From: Loktanella sp. M215 | GTDB lineage: Bacteria; Pseudomonadota; Alphaproteobacteria; Rhodobacterales; Rhodobacteraceae | Reading direction: 5' to 3' | NCBI RefSeq assembly: GCF_021735925.1 | Contig: NZ_WMEA01000001.1 | Location: forward strand, 3,316,001-3,380,000 | Length of the DNA stretch: 64,000 nucleotides | Shown: positions 34,858-43,416 of the stretch, one piece after another | Numbering within the stretch: the stretch's first letter is position 1 | Layout: every line of letters starts with the position of its first letter | Position numbers and translations under genes: made by a program | Notes under the pieces: generated by a model | What the model saw: the letters and a program-made list of their open reading frames with translations, nothing else | Databases searched by the model: none | Told to the model about the DNA's origin: nothing

Positions 34858-35522
34858 TGACGCAGTATCGGTCGTTAGAAATGTCGATCCGCCGGTGGTG
34901 GCGGCGCGAGGATGGATCGCTGACACTCGAATTCCTGATCTATGCCCCATTGATGTTCTTTACGTTTCTGGGGACGCTGGCATTCTTCGATGCCTTCCGG
35001 GCCGAGTCCATTAACGAAAAGGCGGCGATGACCATCGCCGACATGCTCAGCCGCGAGACCGGCTATATCAATGATACCTATGTCGACGGCACCTACGGTT
35101 TGCTGCAGTTCCTGACACGCGGCGACGCGACGCCGGACATGCGCATCAGCGTCGTGCGATTCGAGGAAAAGATGAAAGGCGCGAACACGACAAGCAAGGA
35201 CCGCTACCGGCTGGTCTGGTCAGAGGCGCGCGGCAGCGGCGTTCACGTGGCGATGACCGACGAGGAAGCCATGACGATGTTGCCGAAACTGCCGACCATG
35301 ACGCAGGACGAGCGTCTGATCGTGGTCGAGACATGGTCCAACTACAAGACGTTCTTCAACCTCGGCTTCAATATCGCATGGAACACGACAGGGAACGATG
35401 CTTCCGAGGCCAAGCCGCCGGAGAATATCCTGCTGTCTTCGCTGATCTTCGTGGCGCCGCGGGTCGGTCTGGCGCAGACCTGCTTCAACAACACCACGGT
35501 CGAGGCGAACCGGATCTGCTGA
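34854..35522 (+). CDS. Second TadE/TadG-like pseudopilin
   Basis: 222 aa. The N-terminus REDGSLTLEFLIYAPLMFFT (about 18-37) is again a prepilin-like segment with the conserved Glu before a hydrophobic helix. A mixed alpha/beta periplasmic part follows, with two cysteines near the C-terminus (TCFNN, NRIC) that may form a disulfide. It overlaps the preceding gene by ATGA and ends the trio. Without the Tad machinery nearby, assembly must depend on genes elsewhere. Confidence 0.82.
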   Translation: MMTQYRSLEMSIRRWWRREDGSLTLEFLIYAPLMFFTFLGTLAFFDAFRAESINEKAAMTIADMLSRETGYINDTYVDGTYGLLQFLTRGDATPDMRISVVRFEEKMKGANTTSKDRYRLVWSEARGSGVHVAMTDEEAMTMLPKLPTMTQDERLIVVETWSNYKTFFNLGFNIAWNTTGNDASEAKPPENILLSSLIFVAPRVGLAQTCFNNTTVEANRIC

Positions 35523-35526
35523 TCCG

Positions 35527-36018
35527 TCAGGAGGCATCTGGCGGCGGTGCCGTGTCCAGCGCGATCCGGTCGGCCATGGCCTTGGCGACCCCCGGCGGGG
35601 TCAGACCGCCAATGCCGACGCGACGCCCCAGACGCCAGTAAAGCCCAGGCTGCCATGCCCGCGGCTGCGGGCCCCGCATGGCCAGATTGAACCCGTTGGA
35701 CGGCTTCAGCGACAGCGGGCTGCGGTCGACCCGCGCGATGGCGTGGCGGGCGGCGATGACCCGCCCCTGCCCGTCGACCACGCCCTGCGCCGTCCAGTGC
35801 AGGCTGTCCCCGCGCCCGCGCCACAGGGTACGCGCCAGCGCCAGGGCCACCACCGCCACCGCGATCATCGCGGCCTGTGACAGCGGCGCCTGCCCCAGCG
35901 CCGCGCGCAGCAGCAGGGCTGCCAGCGCCACCATCAGGCCGATGCCCGTAGCGGTGCGCGCAGGTGTCGGCGCCAGAACAAGGGCCTCTGTCCGGTCCGG
36001 CGGCGGCGATGACGTCAT
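35527..36018 (-). CDS. Small membrane protein, unknown function
   Basis: 163 aa from the ATG at 36018 (AAGGGAG seven bases upstream; the GTG two codons earlier is too close to it). Two hydrophobic helices at about 25-65 (GLMVALAALLLRAALG and AAMIAVAVVALALA) are followed by a soluble part with VDRSPLSLKPSNGFNLAM and a C-terminal GLTPPGVAKAMADRIAL segment. The layout resembles PH-like bacterial membrane proteins: two helices then a small beta domain. It is convergent with the TadE operon and 113 bases downstream of the TetR gene. Confidence 0.75.
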   Translation of the reverse strand: MTSSPPPDRTEALVLAPTPARTATGIGLMVALAALLLRAALGQAPLSQAAMIAVAVVALALARTLWRGRGDSLHWTAQGVVDGQGRVIAARHAIARVDRSPLSLKPSNGFNLAMRGPQPRAWQPGLYWRLGRRVGIGGLTPPGVAKAMADRIALDTAPPPDAS

Positions 36019-36131
36019 GTTCACTCTCCCTTGTGCGTGCAGCGGTCGGTGGTCTGACCGCCCTGCGCCATCCTCCTACGCGACCCCGCCGCCCGCGTCA
36101 TGGGCGAAAGACGCGCGGCTGCGGGCCAGGC

Positions 36132-36728
36132 TCAGACAGGCCGCGCCGCGACGGCGCGGCGCACCAGATCCCAGTAGACCTCTGCCACCTCTACCGCGTC
36201 CAGCCGCCCGCCCGGATCGTACCAGTTCGTGATGCCGGTCAGCAGCGCGATCAGCGCCAGCGTCGTGACCCGCGGATCGGTCAGTGCGAAATCGCCGGCC
36301 TGCAGGCCCGCGCGCAGGATCGCCTCCAGCCGGTCTTCGTAGCCGCGCCGCAGGGCTGCGATACGGGCGTAATTATCGGGCGAAAGGTTGCGCAATTCCA
36401 TGTAGCTGAGGAACACGACATCACGGCGCGGCAGGTGGAACGCGATATGGAACCGGGTAAAGGCCTCCAGCTGCGCGGAAGGTGGACCGGTCAGGTCGGC
36501 GGCATCGAGGGCGCTGGCCAGTTCCATCATGTGATCACGCAAAAGATCGAACAGCATGGCCTGCTTGTCGGCGGTATAGTTGTAAAGCGCGCCGGCCTGC
36601 ACACCCACCTCTGCCGCGATCTGGCGCATCGACACGGCAGCAAAGCCGTGGCGTGCGAAAAGATGCAGCGCGGCGTCCTGCACCTTCGGTCCGGTGATCC
36701 CGGCATGAGAGCCCTGTTTGCGCGCCAT
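36132..36728 (-). CDS. TetR-family repressor
   Basis: 198 aa. The HTH (about 12-58) shows VQDAALHLFARHGFAAVSMR, then QIAAEVGVQAGALYNYTADK, the TetR pattern. The remaining part is the ligand-binding helical domain, related to regulators of acyl-CoA metabolism by look only. A near-perfect operator (36739-36758) lies 11 bases upstream of its start, so it autoregulates and may control the divergent lipoprotein gene. Ligand unknown. Confidence 0.9.
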   Translation of the reverse strand: MARKQGSHAGITGPKVQDAALHLFARHGFAAVSMRQIAAEVGVQAGALYNYTADKQAMLFDLLRDHMMELASALDAADLTGPPSAQLEAFTRFHIAFHLPRRDVVFLSYMELRNLSPDNYARIAALRRGYEDRLEAILRAGLQAGDFALTDPRVTTLALIALLTGITNWYDPGGRLDAVEVAEVYWDLVRRAVAARPV

Positions 36729-36738
36729 GCCCCCAGAT

Positions 36739-36758
36739 AAATGAACGCTCGTTCATTT
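36739..36758. promoter_or_regulatory. TetR operator palindrome
   Basis: The 20-base site AAATGAACGCTCGTTCATTT has 9-bp half-sites separated by two bases. The TGAACG-N2-CGTTCA core is typical of TetR-family operators. It sits between the TetR start (36728) and the lipoprotein gene. Confidence 0.8.
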
Positions 36759-36821
36759 GAAAAGCGGTTTCGCCGCCGGGCCGCAGCGCCTATGTTCAGG
36801 GCGTGTCCTAAAGGTAGCACC

Positions 36822-37127
36822 ATGATCCCTGCCCGCCCGCCCCTCGCCCTCGTGTTGATCGCGCTTTGCGGCTGCGCCACGCCCCCCGCGCTGGACGATC
36901 GGATCTCGGCGGCGGCAGCGGCAGCGCCCTATCCCACCTTGCAGCCGCTGGCCCCGCTTCTGACGCAGGCGGCACAGCCTCCACAGATCACGGCCCAGAC
37001 GACCAGCGCCACGCAGGGCGATGCCGCAGGATTGCGCGCGCGCGCCGCGGCCCTGCGCGGGCCGGTCGTGGATGCGGCGACGCGCACCCGGATGCAGCAG
37101 GGCCTCGCACGGCCTGCGTTGCGGTAG
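36822..37127 (+). CDS. Small lipoprotein
   Basis: 101 aa from the ATG at 36822 (AAGG at eight bases). The signal PLALVLIALCGC ends in a lipobox, with the second Cys as the lipidated residue, followed by ATPPALDDRIS. The mature part is Ala/Pro/Gln-rich with a C-terminal helix (LRARAAALRGPVVDAATRTR). It is a small envelope lipoprotein of unknown role, conserved in type among roseobacters as I recall. It lies 55 bases before hom and may be co-transcribed, and is divergent from the TetR gene. Confidence 0.8.
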   Translation: MIPARPPLALVLIALCGCATPPALDDRISAAAAAAPYPTLQPLAPLLTQAAQPPQITAQTTSATQGDAAGLRARAAALRGPVVDAATRTRMQQGLARPALR

Positions 37128-37181
37128 CCCCGGCTTTTCGCTAACACCCCCCGCAACGCAGCCCCGTCCGGAGATCCGCCC

Positions 37182-38465
37182 ATGTCAGACCCCCTTCGCC
37201 TTGGTATTGCAGGATTGGGCACCGTGGGCGTCGGAATCGTGCGGATCGTGCAGACCCACGCCGATCTGCTTGCCGCCCGCGCGGGGCGGCCCATCGTCAT
37301 CACCGCCGTCTCGGCCCGGTCGCAAAAGGACCGCGGCGTCGATCTGTCGGGCTATGCCTGGGAAAGCGATCCCACGGCCCTTGCCGCGCGCGACGACGTC
37401 GATGTGGTGATCGAGGTGATGGGCGGCCACGACGGCCCGGCAAAGGCCCTGAGCGAGGCCGCGCTGAAAGCCGGCAAGGATCTGGTCAGTGCCAACAAGG
37501 CGCTGCTGGCGATCCACGGGCAGGCCCTGGCCGAAACCGCCGAGGCTGCCGGTCGCGTGATCCGGTTCGAGGCCGCCGTCGCCGGTGGCATCCCCGTGGT
37601 CAAATCCCTGATCGAGGGTCTGGCCGGCAACGCGATCAGCCGGGTGCTGGGCGTGATGAACGGCAGCTGCAACTATATCCTGACCCGGATGGAGGACGCG
37701 GGCCTGACCTATGCCGAGGTCTTCGAAGAGGCCAATCAGTTGGGCTACCTCGAGGCGGACCCGGAACTGGATGTGGGCGGCATCGATGCGGGCCACAAAC
37801 TGGCGCTGCTGGCGGCCATTGCCTTTGGCACACAGGTCGATTTTGACGGTGTGGCACTCGAAGGCATCGGGTCCGTCACGATCGAGGATATCCGGCAGGC
37901 CGCCGACATGGGCTACAAGATCAAGCTGCTGGGCGTGGCGCAGATGACCGGGCGCGGGCTTGAACAGCGCATGTCCCCTTGCCTTGTTCCCGTAGGATCG
38001 CCCTTGGCGCAGTTGCAGGGCGGCACCAACATGGTCGTGCTGGAAGGCGACGCCGTGGGCCAGATCGTGCTGCGCGGTGCGGGCGCGGGTGAAGGCCCAA
38101 CCGCCAGCGCCGTGATGGCCGACGTCCTCGATCTGGCGCGCGGCACGCGCTATCCGACCTTTGGCCAGCCCGCCAGCAGCCTGCGCCGCGCACGGGCCGC
38201 CACGGCCGCGATCCCCGCGCCCTATTACCTGCGCCTGCAACTGCTGGACAAGCCCGGCGCGCTGGCCAAGGTCGCGACGGTGCTGGGCGACGCCGGTGTC
38301 AGCATCGACCGGATGCGCCAGTACGACCACACGGATACGGCAGCACCGGTGCTGATCGTCACCCACAAGACGACGCGGGCCGCGCTGGACGAGGCGCTGG
38401 CCCGGTTCGCGGACACCGGCGTCGTCACCGCCACACCCGTCGCGATCCGGATCGAAGCCGTCTGA
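37182..38465 (+). CDS. hom: Homoserine dehydrogenase
   Basis: 427 aa. The NAD(P) fingerprint GIAGLGTVGVGIV is at residues 7-19. The catalytic region shows VSANKALLA, AAVAGGIPVVKSLIEGLAGN and NGSCNYILTRM, with the conserved Lys and Glu/Asp (YLEADPELDVGGIDAGHKLA). The C-terminal ACT domain (about 345-425) begins YYLRLQLLDKPGALAKVA and gives feedback control, usually by threonine. It reduces aspartate semialdehyde to homoserine. The GlpX gene follows after 143 bases. Confidence 0.96.
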   Translation: MSDPLRLGIAGLGTVGVGIVRIVQTHADLLAARAGRPIVITAVSARSQKDRGVDLSGYAWESDPTALAARDDVDVVIEVMGGHDGPAKALSEAALKAGKDLVSANKALLAIHGQALAETAEAAGRVIRFEAAVAGGIPVVKSLIEGLAGNAISRVLGVMNGSCNYILTRMEDAGLTYAEVFEEANQLGYLEADPELDVGGIDAGHKLALLAAIAFGTQVDFDGVALEGIGSVTIEDIRQAADMGYKIKLLGVAQMTGRGLEQRMSPCLVPVGSPLAQLQGGTNMVVLEGDAVGQIVLRGAGAGEGPTASAVMADVLDLARGTRYPTFGQPASSLRRARAATAAIPAPYYLRLQLLDKPGALAKVATVLGDAGVSIDRMRQYDHTDTAAPVLIVTHKTTRAALDEALARFADTGVVTATPVAIRIEAV

Positions 38466-38608
38466 TCGTCCGGCGCGCCCCTCGGCGTGTCAAGGCGGCA
38501 GCAGGGATGCGATGCATGACGAAAAGCCATGACCGTTAGCGATCACATGGTTGTCATGTCACGGGTTTAGACGCTAGGCCCGCGCAGAGGATCACGAAGG
38601 AACCCCAG

Positions 38609-39574
38609 ATGCCCCCCGTCACCGATTTCAACGACCGCACCCTGTCGCTTGGCCTTGCCCGCGTGTCAGAAGCCGCCGCCATCGCCTGCGCCCCCCTGAT
38701 CGGCCGCGGCGACGAGAAGGCCGCCGATCAGGCCGCCGTGGACGCCATGCGCACGCAGCTCAACAAGCTCGACATCGCCGGTGTCGTCGTCATCGGCGAA
38801 GGCGAGCGTGACGAGGCGCCGATGCTCTTCATCGGCGAGGAGGTCGGCACCGGCAAGGGGCCCGGCGTGGACATCGCGCTCGACCCGTTGGAAGGCACGA
38901 CGCTGACCGCCAAGGACATGCCCAACGCGCTGGCCGTCATTGCGATGGGACCGCGCGGCAGCATGCTGCACGCCCCCGACGTCTATATGGATAAGCTGGC
39001 CATAGGTCCGGGGTTCAAGACCGGCGTCGTCACGCTGGATATGACACCGTCAGAGCGGGTCTCGGCGCTGGCGGCGGCCAAGGGCTGTTCGATCAACGAC
39101 ATTACCGTCTGCGTGCTGGAACGCCCGCGCCACGAGGACATGATCGCCGAGATCCGGTCCACCGGCGCCGCGATCCGTCTGATCACCGACGGCGACGTGG
39201 CCGGTGTCATGCACTGCGCCGAAGCGGCACGTACGGGCATCGACATGTACATGGGCTCCGGCGGCGCACCCGAGGGCGTGCTGGCGGCAGCAGCACTGAA
39301 ATGCATGGGCGGCCAGATCTTCGGCCGCCTGATGTTCCGCAACGACGACGAACGGGGACGCGCCACCAAGGCGGGCATCACGAATTTCGACCGGGTCTAT
39401 ACCCGCGACGACATGGTGACCGGCGACGTGATCTTTGCCGCAACCGGCGTGACCGACGGCTCCTTGCTGCCGGGGATCAAGCGCGAACCCGGCTTCGTCA
39501 CGGCAGAAACCATGCTGATGCGGTCCAAGACTGGATCGGTGCGCCTCATGCGGTATCGCAACCCGGTGGCGTAA
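38609..39574 (+). CDS. glpX: Class II fructose-1,6-bisphosphatase
   Basis: 321 aa, the usual GlpX length. Metal-binding motifs of the lithium-sensitive phosphatase fold: VIGEGERDEAPMLFIGEEVG (55-74), then DIALDPLEGTTLTAKD with the DPLEGT site, and MYMGSGGAPEGVLAAAALK. It dephosphorylates fructose-1,6-bisphosphate in gluconeogenesis, and possibly sedoheptulose-1,7-bisphosphate. AAGGAA lies upstream of the ATG. The 39580-39594 hairpin follows the stop. Confidence 0.96.
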   Translation: MPPVTDFNDRTLSLGLARVSEAAAIACAPLIGRGDEKAADQAAVDAMRTQLNKLDIAGVVVIGEGERDEAPMLFIGEEVGTGKGPGVDIALDPLEGTTLTAKDMPNALAVIAMGPRGSMLHAPDVYMDKLAIGPGFKTGVVTLDMTPSERVSALAAAKGCSINDITVCVLERPRHEDMIAEIRSTGAAIRLITDGDVAGVMHCAEAARTGIDMYMGSGGAPEGVLAAAALKCMGGQIFGRLMFRNDDERGRATKAGITNFDRVYTRDDMVTGDVIFAATGVTDGSLLPGIKREPGFVTAETMLMRSKTGSVRLMRYRNPVA

Positions 39575-39579
39575 GGGAT

Positions 39580-39594
39580 CGGGCCTTTGGCCCG
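39580..39594 (+). terminator. Hairpin after glpX, weak terminator
   Basis: CGGGCC-TTT-GGCCCG forms a tight hairpin just past the glpX stop, without a T tract. The 39606-39626 repeat follows at once. Confidence 0.4.
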
Positions 39595-39605
39595 GACCTG
39601 CCGCG

Positions 39606-39626
39606 CGGGCGTTTATCCGGCCAGGT
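39606..39626. repeat. Interspersed short repeat, copy C
   Basis: 21 bases identical to 11392-11412, with core GGGCGTTTATCCGGCCAGG, continuing into TGAAGGTGG as copy A continues into TGAAGATGG. It lies between glpX and recJ. Confidence 0.65.
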
Positions 39627-39697
39627 GAAGGTGGAGGCCTGTTCCCGACCCGGTGCCTGTGTCACAAGGCGGCCTGATACCGACGGCGGAGACCAGC

Positions 39698-41455
39698 GTG
39701 ACCGAAAAGGCAGCCTTTCTGAACGTGACGGCGTCGCTAACCGGGCGGCGCTGGATTGGGCCGGGTCTGGTCGAGGACCGGGCCTGCGACGCCATGGAAC
39801 AGGCGACAGGCCTGCCCGCAGCACTCTGCCGCACGCTGGTGCGACGGGGCGTCGCTGCGGACCGCGCTGCTGCGGACACTTTTCTGGCTCCCACCCTGCG
39901 CGACCTGCTGCCCGACCCGCGTTCCCTGCGCGACATGGACATCGCGGCGACGCGATTTCTGGCAGCGGTCCGCGCTCGCCAGCGGATTGCGATCTTTGCG
40001 GATTACGACGTGGACGGCGGCGCCTCGGCCGCGCTGCTGATCGTCTGGCTGCGCGAGATGGGGCTGCGCGCGACGCTCTACATCCCTGACCGCATCGACG
40101 AGGGGTATGGTCCCAACGACGCGGCCATGGCCGCCCTCGCCCGCGATCACGACCTGATCGTCTGCGTCGATTGCGGCACCCTGTCCCACGGGCCCATCGC
40201 CGCCGCAAAAGGCGCCGATGTCATCGTGCTCGATCACCACTTGGGCGCCGAGACGCTGCCGCCGGCCGTGGCCGTCGTCAATCCGAACCGGCAGGACGAG
40301 GATGGCACGCTGGGGCATCTGTGTGCCGCGGGTGTCGTCTTTCTGATGCTGGTCGAGGCCAACCGCCTGCTGAAGGTGGACGGACAGCGCGGGCCGGACC
40401 TGATCGGGATGCTCGACCTCGTGGCGCTGGCCACCGTGGCCGACGTGGCCCCGCTGACCGGCGTCAACCGCGCCTTCGTGCGACAGGGTCTGACCGTCAT
40501 GGCGCGGCGCGACAGGCCGGGGATCAAGGCACTGGCCGATGTGGCCGGCATGGATCAGGCCCCCACGGCCTATCACCTCGGCTTTCTGCTGGGGCCCCGC
40601 GTCAACGCCGGTGGCCGCATCGGTGCGGCAGACCTCGGCGCGCGGCTGCTGTCGACCGCGGACCCGCATGAGGCCGCAGCCTTCGCCGACCGGCTGGATC
40701 AGCTGAACACCGAACGCCGCGAGATCGAGGGCCGCGTCCGCGAGGCGGCACTGGCGCAGGCCGAGACGCGTGGCCTTGATGGCCCGCTGGTCTGGGCCGC
40801 GGGTGCGGGCTGGCACCCCGGCGTCGTCGGCATCGTGGCCGCCCGCCTGAAAGAGGCAACCAACCGCCCCGCCATCGTGATCGGACTGGACGGCGGCATC
40901 GGCAAGGGATCGGGCCGGTCCGTCAACGGGATCGACCTTGGCGCCGTGATCCAGCGGGTCGCGGGCGAGGGTCTGCTGCTGAAGGGCGGCGGCCACAAGA
41001 TGGCGGCCGGCCTGACCGTGACCGAGGATGGGCTGGACGCCGCGATGGCGCGAATCGCCGTGCTGCTAGAGCGGCAGGGCGCTGGCGACCTGGGACCCTC
41101 CGATCTGGCGATCGACACGCTCTTGATGCCCGGTGCCGCGACGGTCGAGCTGATCGACCGGATCGCCGCGGCGGGTCCCTTCGGCGCCGGTGCCCCTGCC
41201 CCGCGTTTCGCCTTCCCCGACTGCCAGATCCTGTTCGCCAAGCAGGTCGGGACAGGCCACCTGAAGGTCACGTTCGGCGACGGCCTCGGCGCCCGGATCG
41301 ACGCCATCGCCTTTGGCGCCATGGACGGCCCGCTGGGGGCTGCGCTGGTCGGTCATGGCGGTGCGCGCTTCCATCTGGTCGGTCGCCTGGAGATCAATAC
41401 CTGGCAGGGCCGACAAAGCCCGCAGCTCCGCCTCGAAGACGCCGCCCGCGCCTGA
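39698..41455 (+). CDS. recJ: Single-strand-specific 5'-3' exonuclease RecJ
   Basis: 585 aa from a GTG at 39698 (GGAG about seven bases upstream), fitting the usual RecJ start just before FLNVTASLTGRRW. DHH-family motifs are present: FADYDVDGGASAAL, VCVDCGTLSHGPI, VIVLDHHLGAE and, in DHHA1, GGGHKMAAGLTV. The C-terminal OB-like part ends with INTWQGRQSPQLRLEDA. It degrades single-stranded DNA in recombination and repair with two metal ions. tRNA-Glu follows about 120 bases later. Confidence 0.96.
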   Translation: MTEKAAFLNVTASLTGRRWIGPGLVEDRACDAMEQATGLPAALCRTLVRRGVAADRAAADTFLAPTLRDLLPDPRSLRDMDIAATRFLAAVRARQRIAIFADYDVDGGASAALLIVWLREMGLRATLYIPDRIDEGYGPNDAAMAALARDHDLIVCVDCGTLSHGPIAAAKGADVIVLDHHLGAETLPPAVAVVNPNRQDEDGTLGHLCAAGVVFLMLVEANRLLKVDGQRGPDLIGMLDLVALATVADVAPLTGVNRAFVRQGLTVMARRDRPGIKALADVAGMDQAPTAYHLGFLLGPRVNAGGRIGAADLGARLLSTADPHEAAAFADRLDQLNTERREIEGRVREAALAQAETRGLDGPLVWAAGAGWHPGVVGIVAARLKEATNRPAIVIGLDGGIGKGSGRSVNGIDLGAVIQRVAGEGLLLKGGGHKMAAGLTVTEDGLDAAMARIAVLLERQGAGDLGPSDLAIDTLLMPGAATVELIDRIAAAGPFGAGAPAPRFAFPDCQILFAKQVGTGHLKVTFGDGLGARIDAIAFGAMDGPLGAALVGHGGARFHLVGRLEINTWQGRQSPQLRLEDAARA

Positions 41456-41576
41456 AACGCCTGCGTTTCTTGAGCGAAACATGGTCCGATTTTGCACCGC
41501 AAACTTTTTCCGGTTTTCCGCCGAAAAGGGACTTGCACCCCCCCAGCGCCTTGCCTAAAAGCGCCTCACCAACTGC

Positions 41577-41651
41577 GGCCCGTTCGTCTATCGGTTAGGA
41601 CGTCAGGTTTTCAACCTGAAAAGAGGGGTTCGACTCCCCTACGGGCTGCCA
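41577..41651 (+). tRNA. tRNA-Glu (anticodon TTC)
   Basis: A 75-base cloverleaf with acceptor GGCCCGT/ACGGGCT (a closing G-T pair), anticodon stem-loop TCAGG-TTTTCAA-CCTGA giving TTC, T arm GGGGTTCGACTCCCC, discriminator G and encoded CCA. Confidence 0.97.
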
Positions 41652-41979
41652 CGGTTGGTTACTCCCCCAATGACATAAAATTATTGCGGACCACCGCAAA
41701 AATTGATGCCAAATCGGAAGCAGCCGTCAGTGGAGCATCGACACGGACAGCATACTAGTCAGGCGGCTCTAGGGACCAACGTTGAACGCGCAGACAACCT
41801 CGGTATCCATGACGACAACGCAGCGCATTTCGCTGGTCTTGACGATATTGAAATATCGGAGGCTGGCTTGGAAAACGAGGTCACGCCGGCAGACTTTCCT
41901 AACCGATTGCGTGAGGCCACGAGGCGGCTTCGTGATAAAGCGCCCGGGATACGCGCGGAAGACGGGCTGCAAATCCACG
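41652..41979. other. Stretch without a recognised gene between tRNA-Glu and cysG
   Basis: This 328-base gap has a small hairpin (41684-41699, TTGCGG/CCGCAA). Overlapping open frames of 70-125 codons exist on both strands, but none has a ribosome site or a recognisable motif. It may hold a decayed gene. Confidence 0.45.
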
Positions 41980-43407
41980 TCACGTCCCTTTGGCCGAGAG
42001 CGACGCCAACGGGATTGAATTCATTGCCTGTTCGGCGCCCGTATCTCGGACGATGGTGTCCCGCAACGGAAGACGCATGATGAACAAGGCGTTGCCTGCG
42101 ATGCCGCTTCGGGTCAGATCCTGCGCGAAATCACCAACCGTCGTGTGCAGGACGCGCTGTGTCTGTTTGCTCATGTCCGCGGCGATGGTCACCTCCGTGT
42201 CCGCGGAGATGTCCTTCGCCAAGAGGGATCGCGCAATCTGCGGGGCGGCCGCGACGCCCATGTAGAAAACGAGCGTCGTGCCCGGCAGCGCATGGTCCGC
42301 CCAAGCCTCTGCGGCGATGTCGTCGCAATGTCGGCCTGTCGTCAGGACAAGCGTGTCGGTCTTTCCGCGTTCGGTCAGCGAGCAACCCAGAATGGCGGCG
42401 GCGGCGCTGGCCGCAGTGACGCCCGGAACGATTTCGATCGCAATCCCTGCGGCCCGAGCGGCGTCAAGCTCTTCGGTCGCGCGACCGAAGATGCCCGGAT
42501 CGCCCGACTTCAGCCGCACCACGCGACGCCCTTTCGCGGCCTCGGCCACGATCAGCGCACAGATGCGGTCCTGCGGCCAGGCGTGGGCGCCCACCACCTT
42601 GCCGACATAGACGCGTTCGGCGTCGCGACGGGCCAGTTCCAGCACCTCCGGATCGACGAGGCGGTCGTAGAAGATCACGTCGGCCTCTTGCAGGCGCTGC
42701 ACGGCCCGCAGGGTCAGCAGATCGCGCGCGCCGGGGCCTGCGCCGACCAGCGCGATGTGGCCCTGCACCGGTGGCAAAGCGCGGGTACTTATCGTCTGTT
42801 TCAGCAGGTCGGCCGCGGCGCGGGCCTGCCCGCCGCGATGCAGCGTCCAAGGCGCGTCGGCAAAGGCCCAGTGCCAGAAGGCGCGACGGTCCTGTTTCGG
42901 GATCCCAGCTGCGACCGCTCCGCGCAGGCGACCGGCGAGTGCGGCAAAGGTGCCAAGCGTCGGGTCCAGCATCTGTTCGACCTGCGTCTTGATCTGCCGC
43001 GCGAGGACCGGTGCCGTACCTTCGGTGCCGATCGCGACGACGACCGGGTCGCGGTCCACCAGCGACGGCGTGGTCATGTCGCAGAGGGCGGGCTGGTCCA
43101 CGACGTTGACCTGTGCGCCGCCTGCCTTGGCCAGCGCGTGCAGCGCCGCATCCAGACCCGGGCAACCGGTTGCGATGAAGACGAGCGCCGCGCCGGCGAA
43201 GCTGTCGGGCGTGATCGCTCCGGTATCCTGCGTGGCACGGCCCGTAGCGACCAGATCAGCCAGTTCGGCGTCAAGCGCAGGCGCCAGCAGCACCAGTGCG
43301 GCATCGGTCTTGAGCATCAGCCGCGCCTTCTGCGCCGCCTGCTCGCCGCCGCCCGCGATGACGACGTGGCGGCCGGTGGTGCGGATGAACATGGGAAAGC
43401 TGTGCAT
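41980..43407 (-). CDS. cysG: Sirohaem synthase (trifunctional CysG)
   Basis: 475 aa. The N-terminal dehydrogenase/ferrochelatase part (1-210) has VIAGGGEQAAQKARLML and the FIATGCPGLD segment; the C-terminal SAM-dependent uroporphyrinogen methyltransferase (about 215-460) has LVGAGPGARDLLTLRA, VRLKSGDPGIFGRATEE and GVTAASAAAAILGCSLTERG. It makes sirohaem, the cofactor of NirB. It is the last gene of the nitrate operon, nine bases after the TrpD2-like gene. Confidence 0.95.
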   Translation of the reverse strand: MHSFPMFIRTTGRHVVIAGGGEQAAQKARLMLKTDAALVLLAPALDAELADLVATGRATQDTGAITPDSFAGAALVFIATGCPGLDAALHALAKAGGAQVNVVDQPALCDMTTPSLVDRDPVVVAIGTEGTAPVLARQIKTQVEQMLDPTLGTFAALAGRLRGAVAAGIPKQDRRAFWHWAFADAPWTLHRGGQARAAADLLKQTISTRALPPVQGHIALVGAGPGARDLLTLRAVQRLQEADVIFYDRLVDPEVLELARRDAERVYVGKVVGAHAWPQDRICALIVAEAAKGRRVVRLKSGDPGIFGRATEELDAARAAGIAIEIVPGVTAASAAAAILGCSLTERGKTDTLVLTTGRHCDDIAAEAWADHALPGTTLVFYMGVAAAPQIARSLLAKDISADTEVTIAADMSKQTQRVLHTTVGDFAQDLTRSGIAGNALFIMRLPLRDTIVRDTGAEQAMNSIPLASLSAKGT

Positions 43408-43416
43408 GATGACCTC

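Noticed and set aside
41684..41699. Small hairpin as terminator of tRNA-Glu or of the cysG operon
   Set aside because: No T tract on the plus side and nearly 300 bases from cysG; too weak to call.
41703..42080. Plus-strand 125-codon frame after tRNA-Glu
   Set aside because: It runs into the cysG 3' end, has no ribosome site and no motif; a competing minus frame is equally plausible, so no gene was called.
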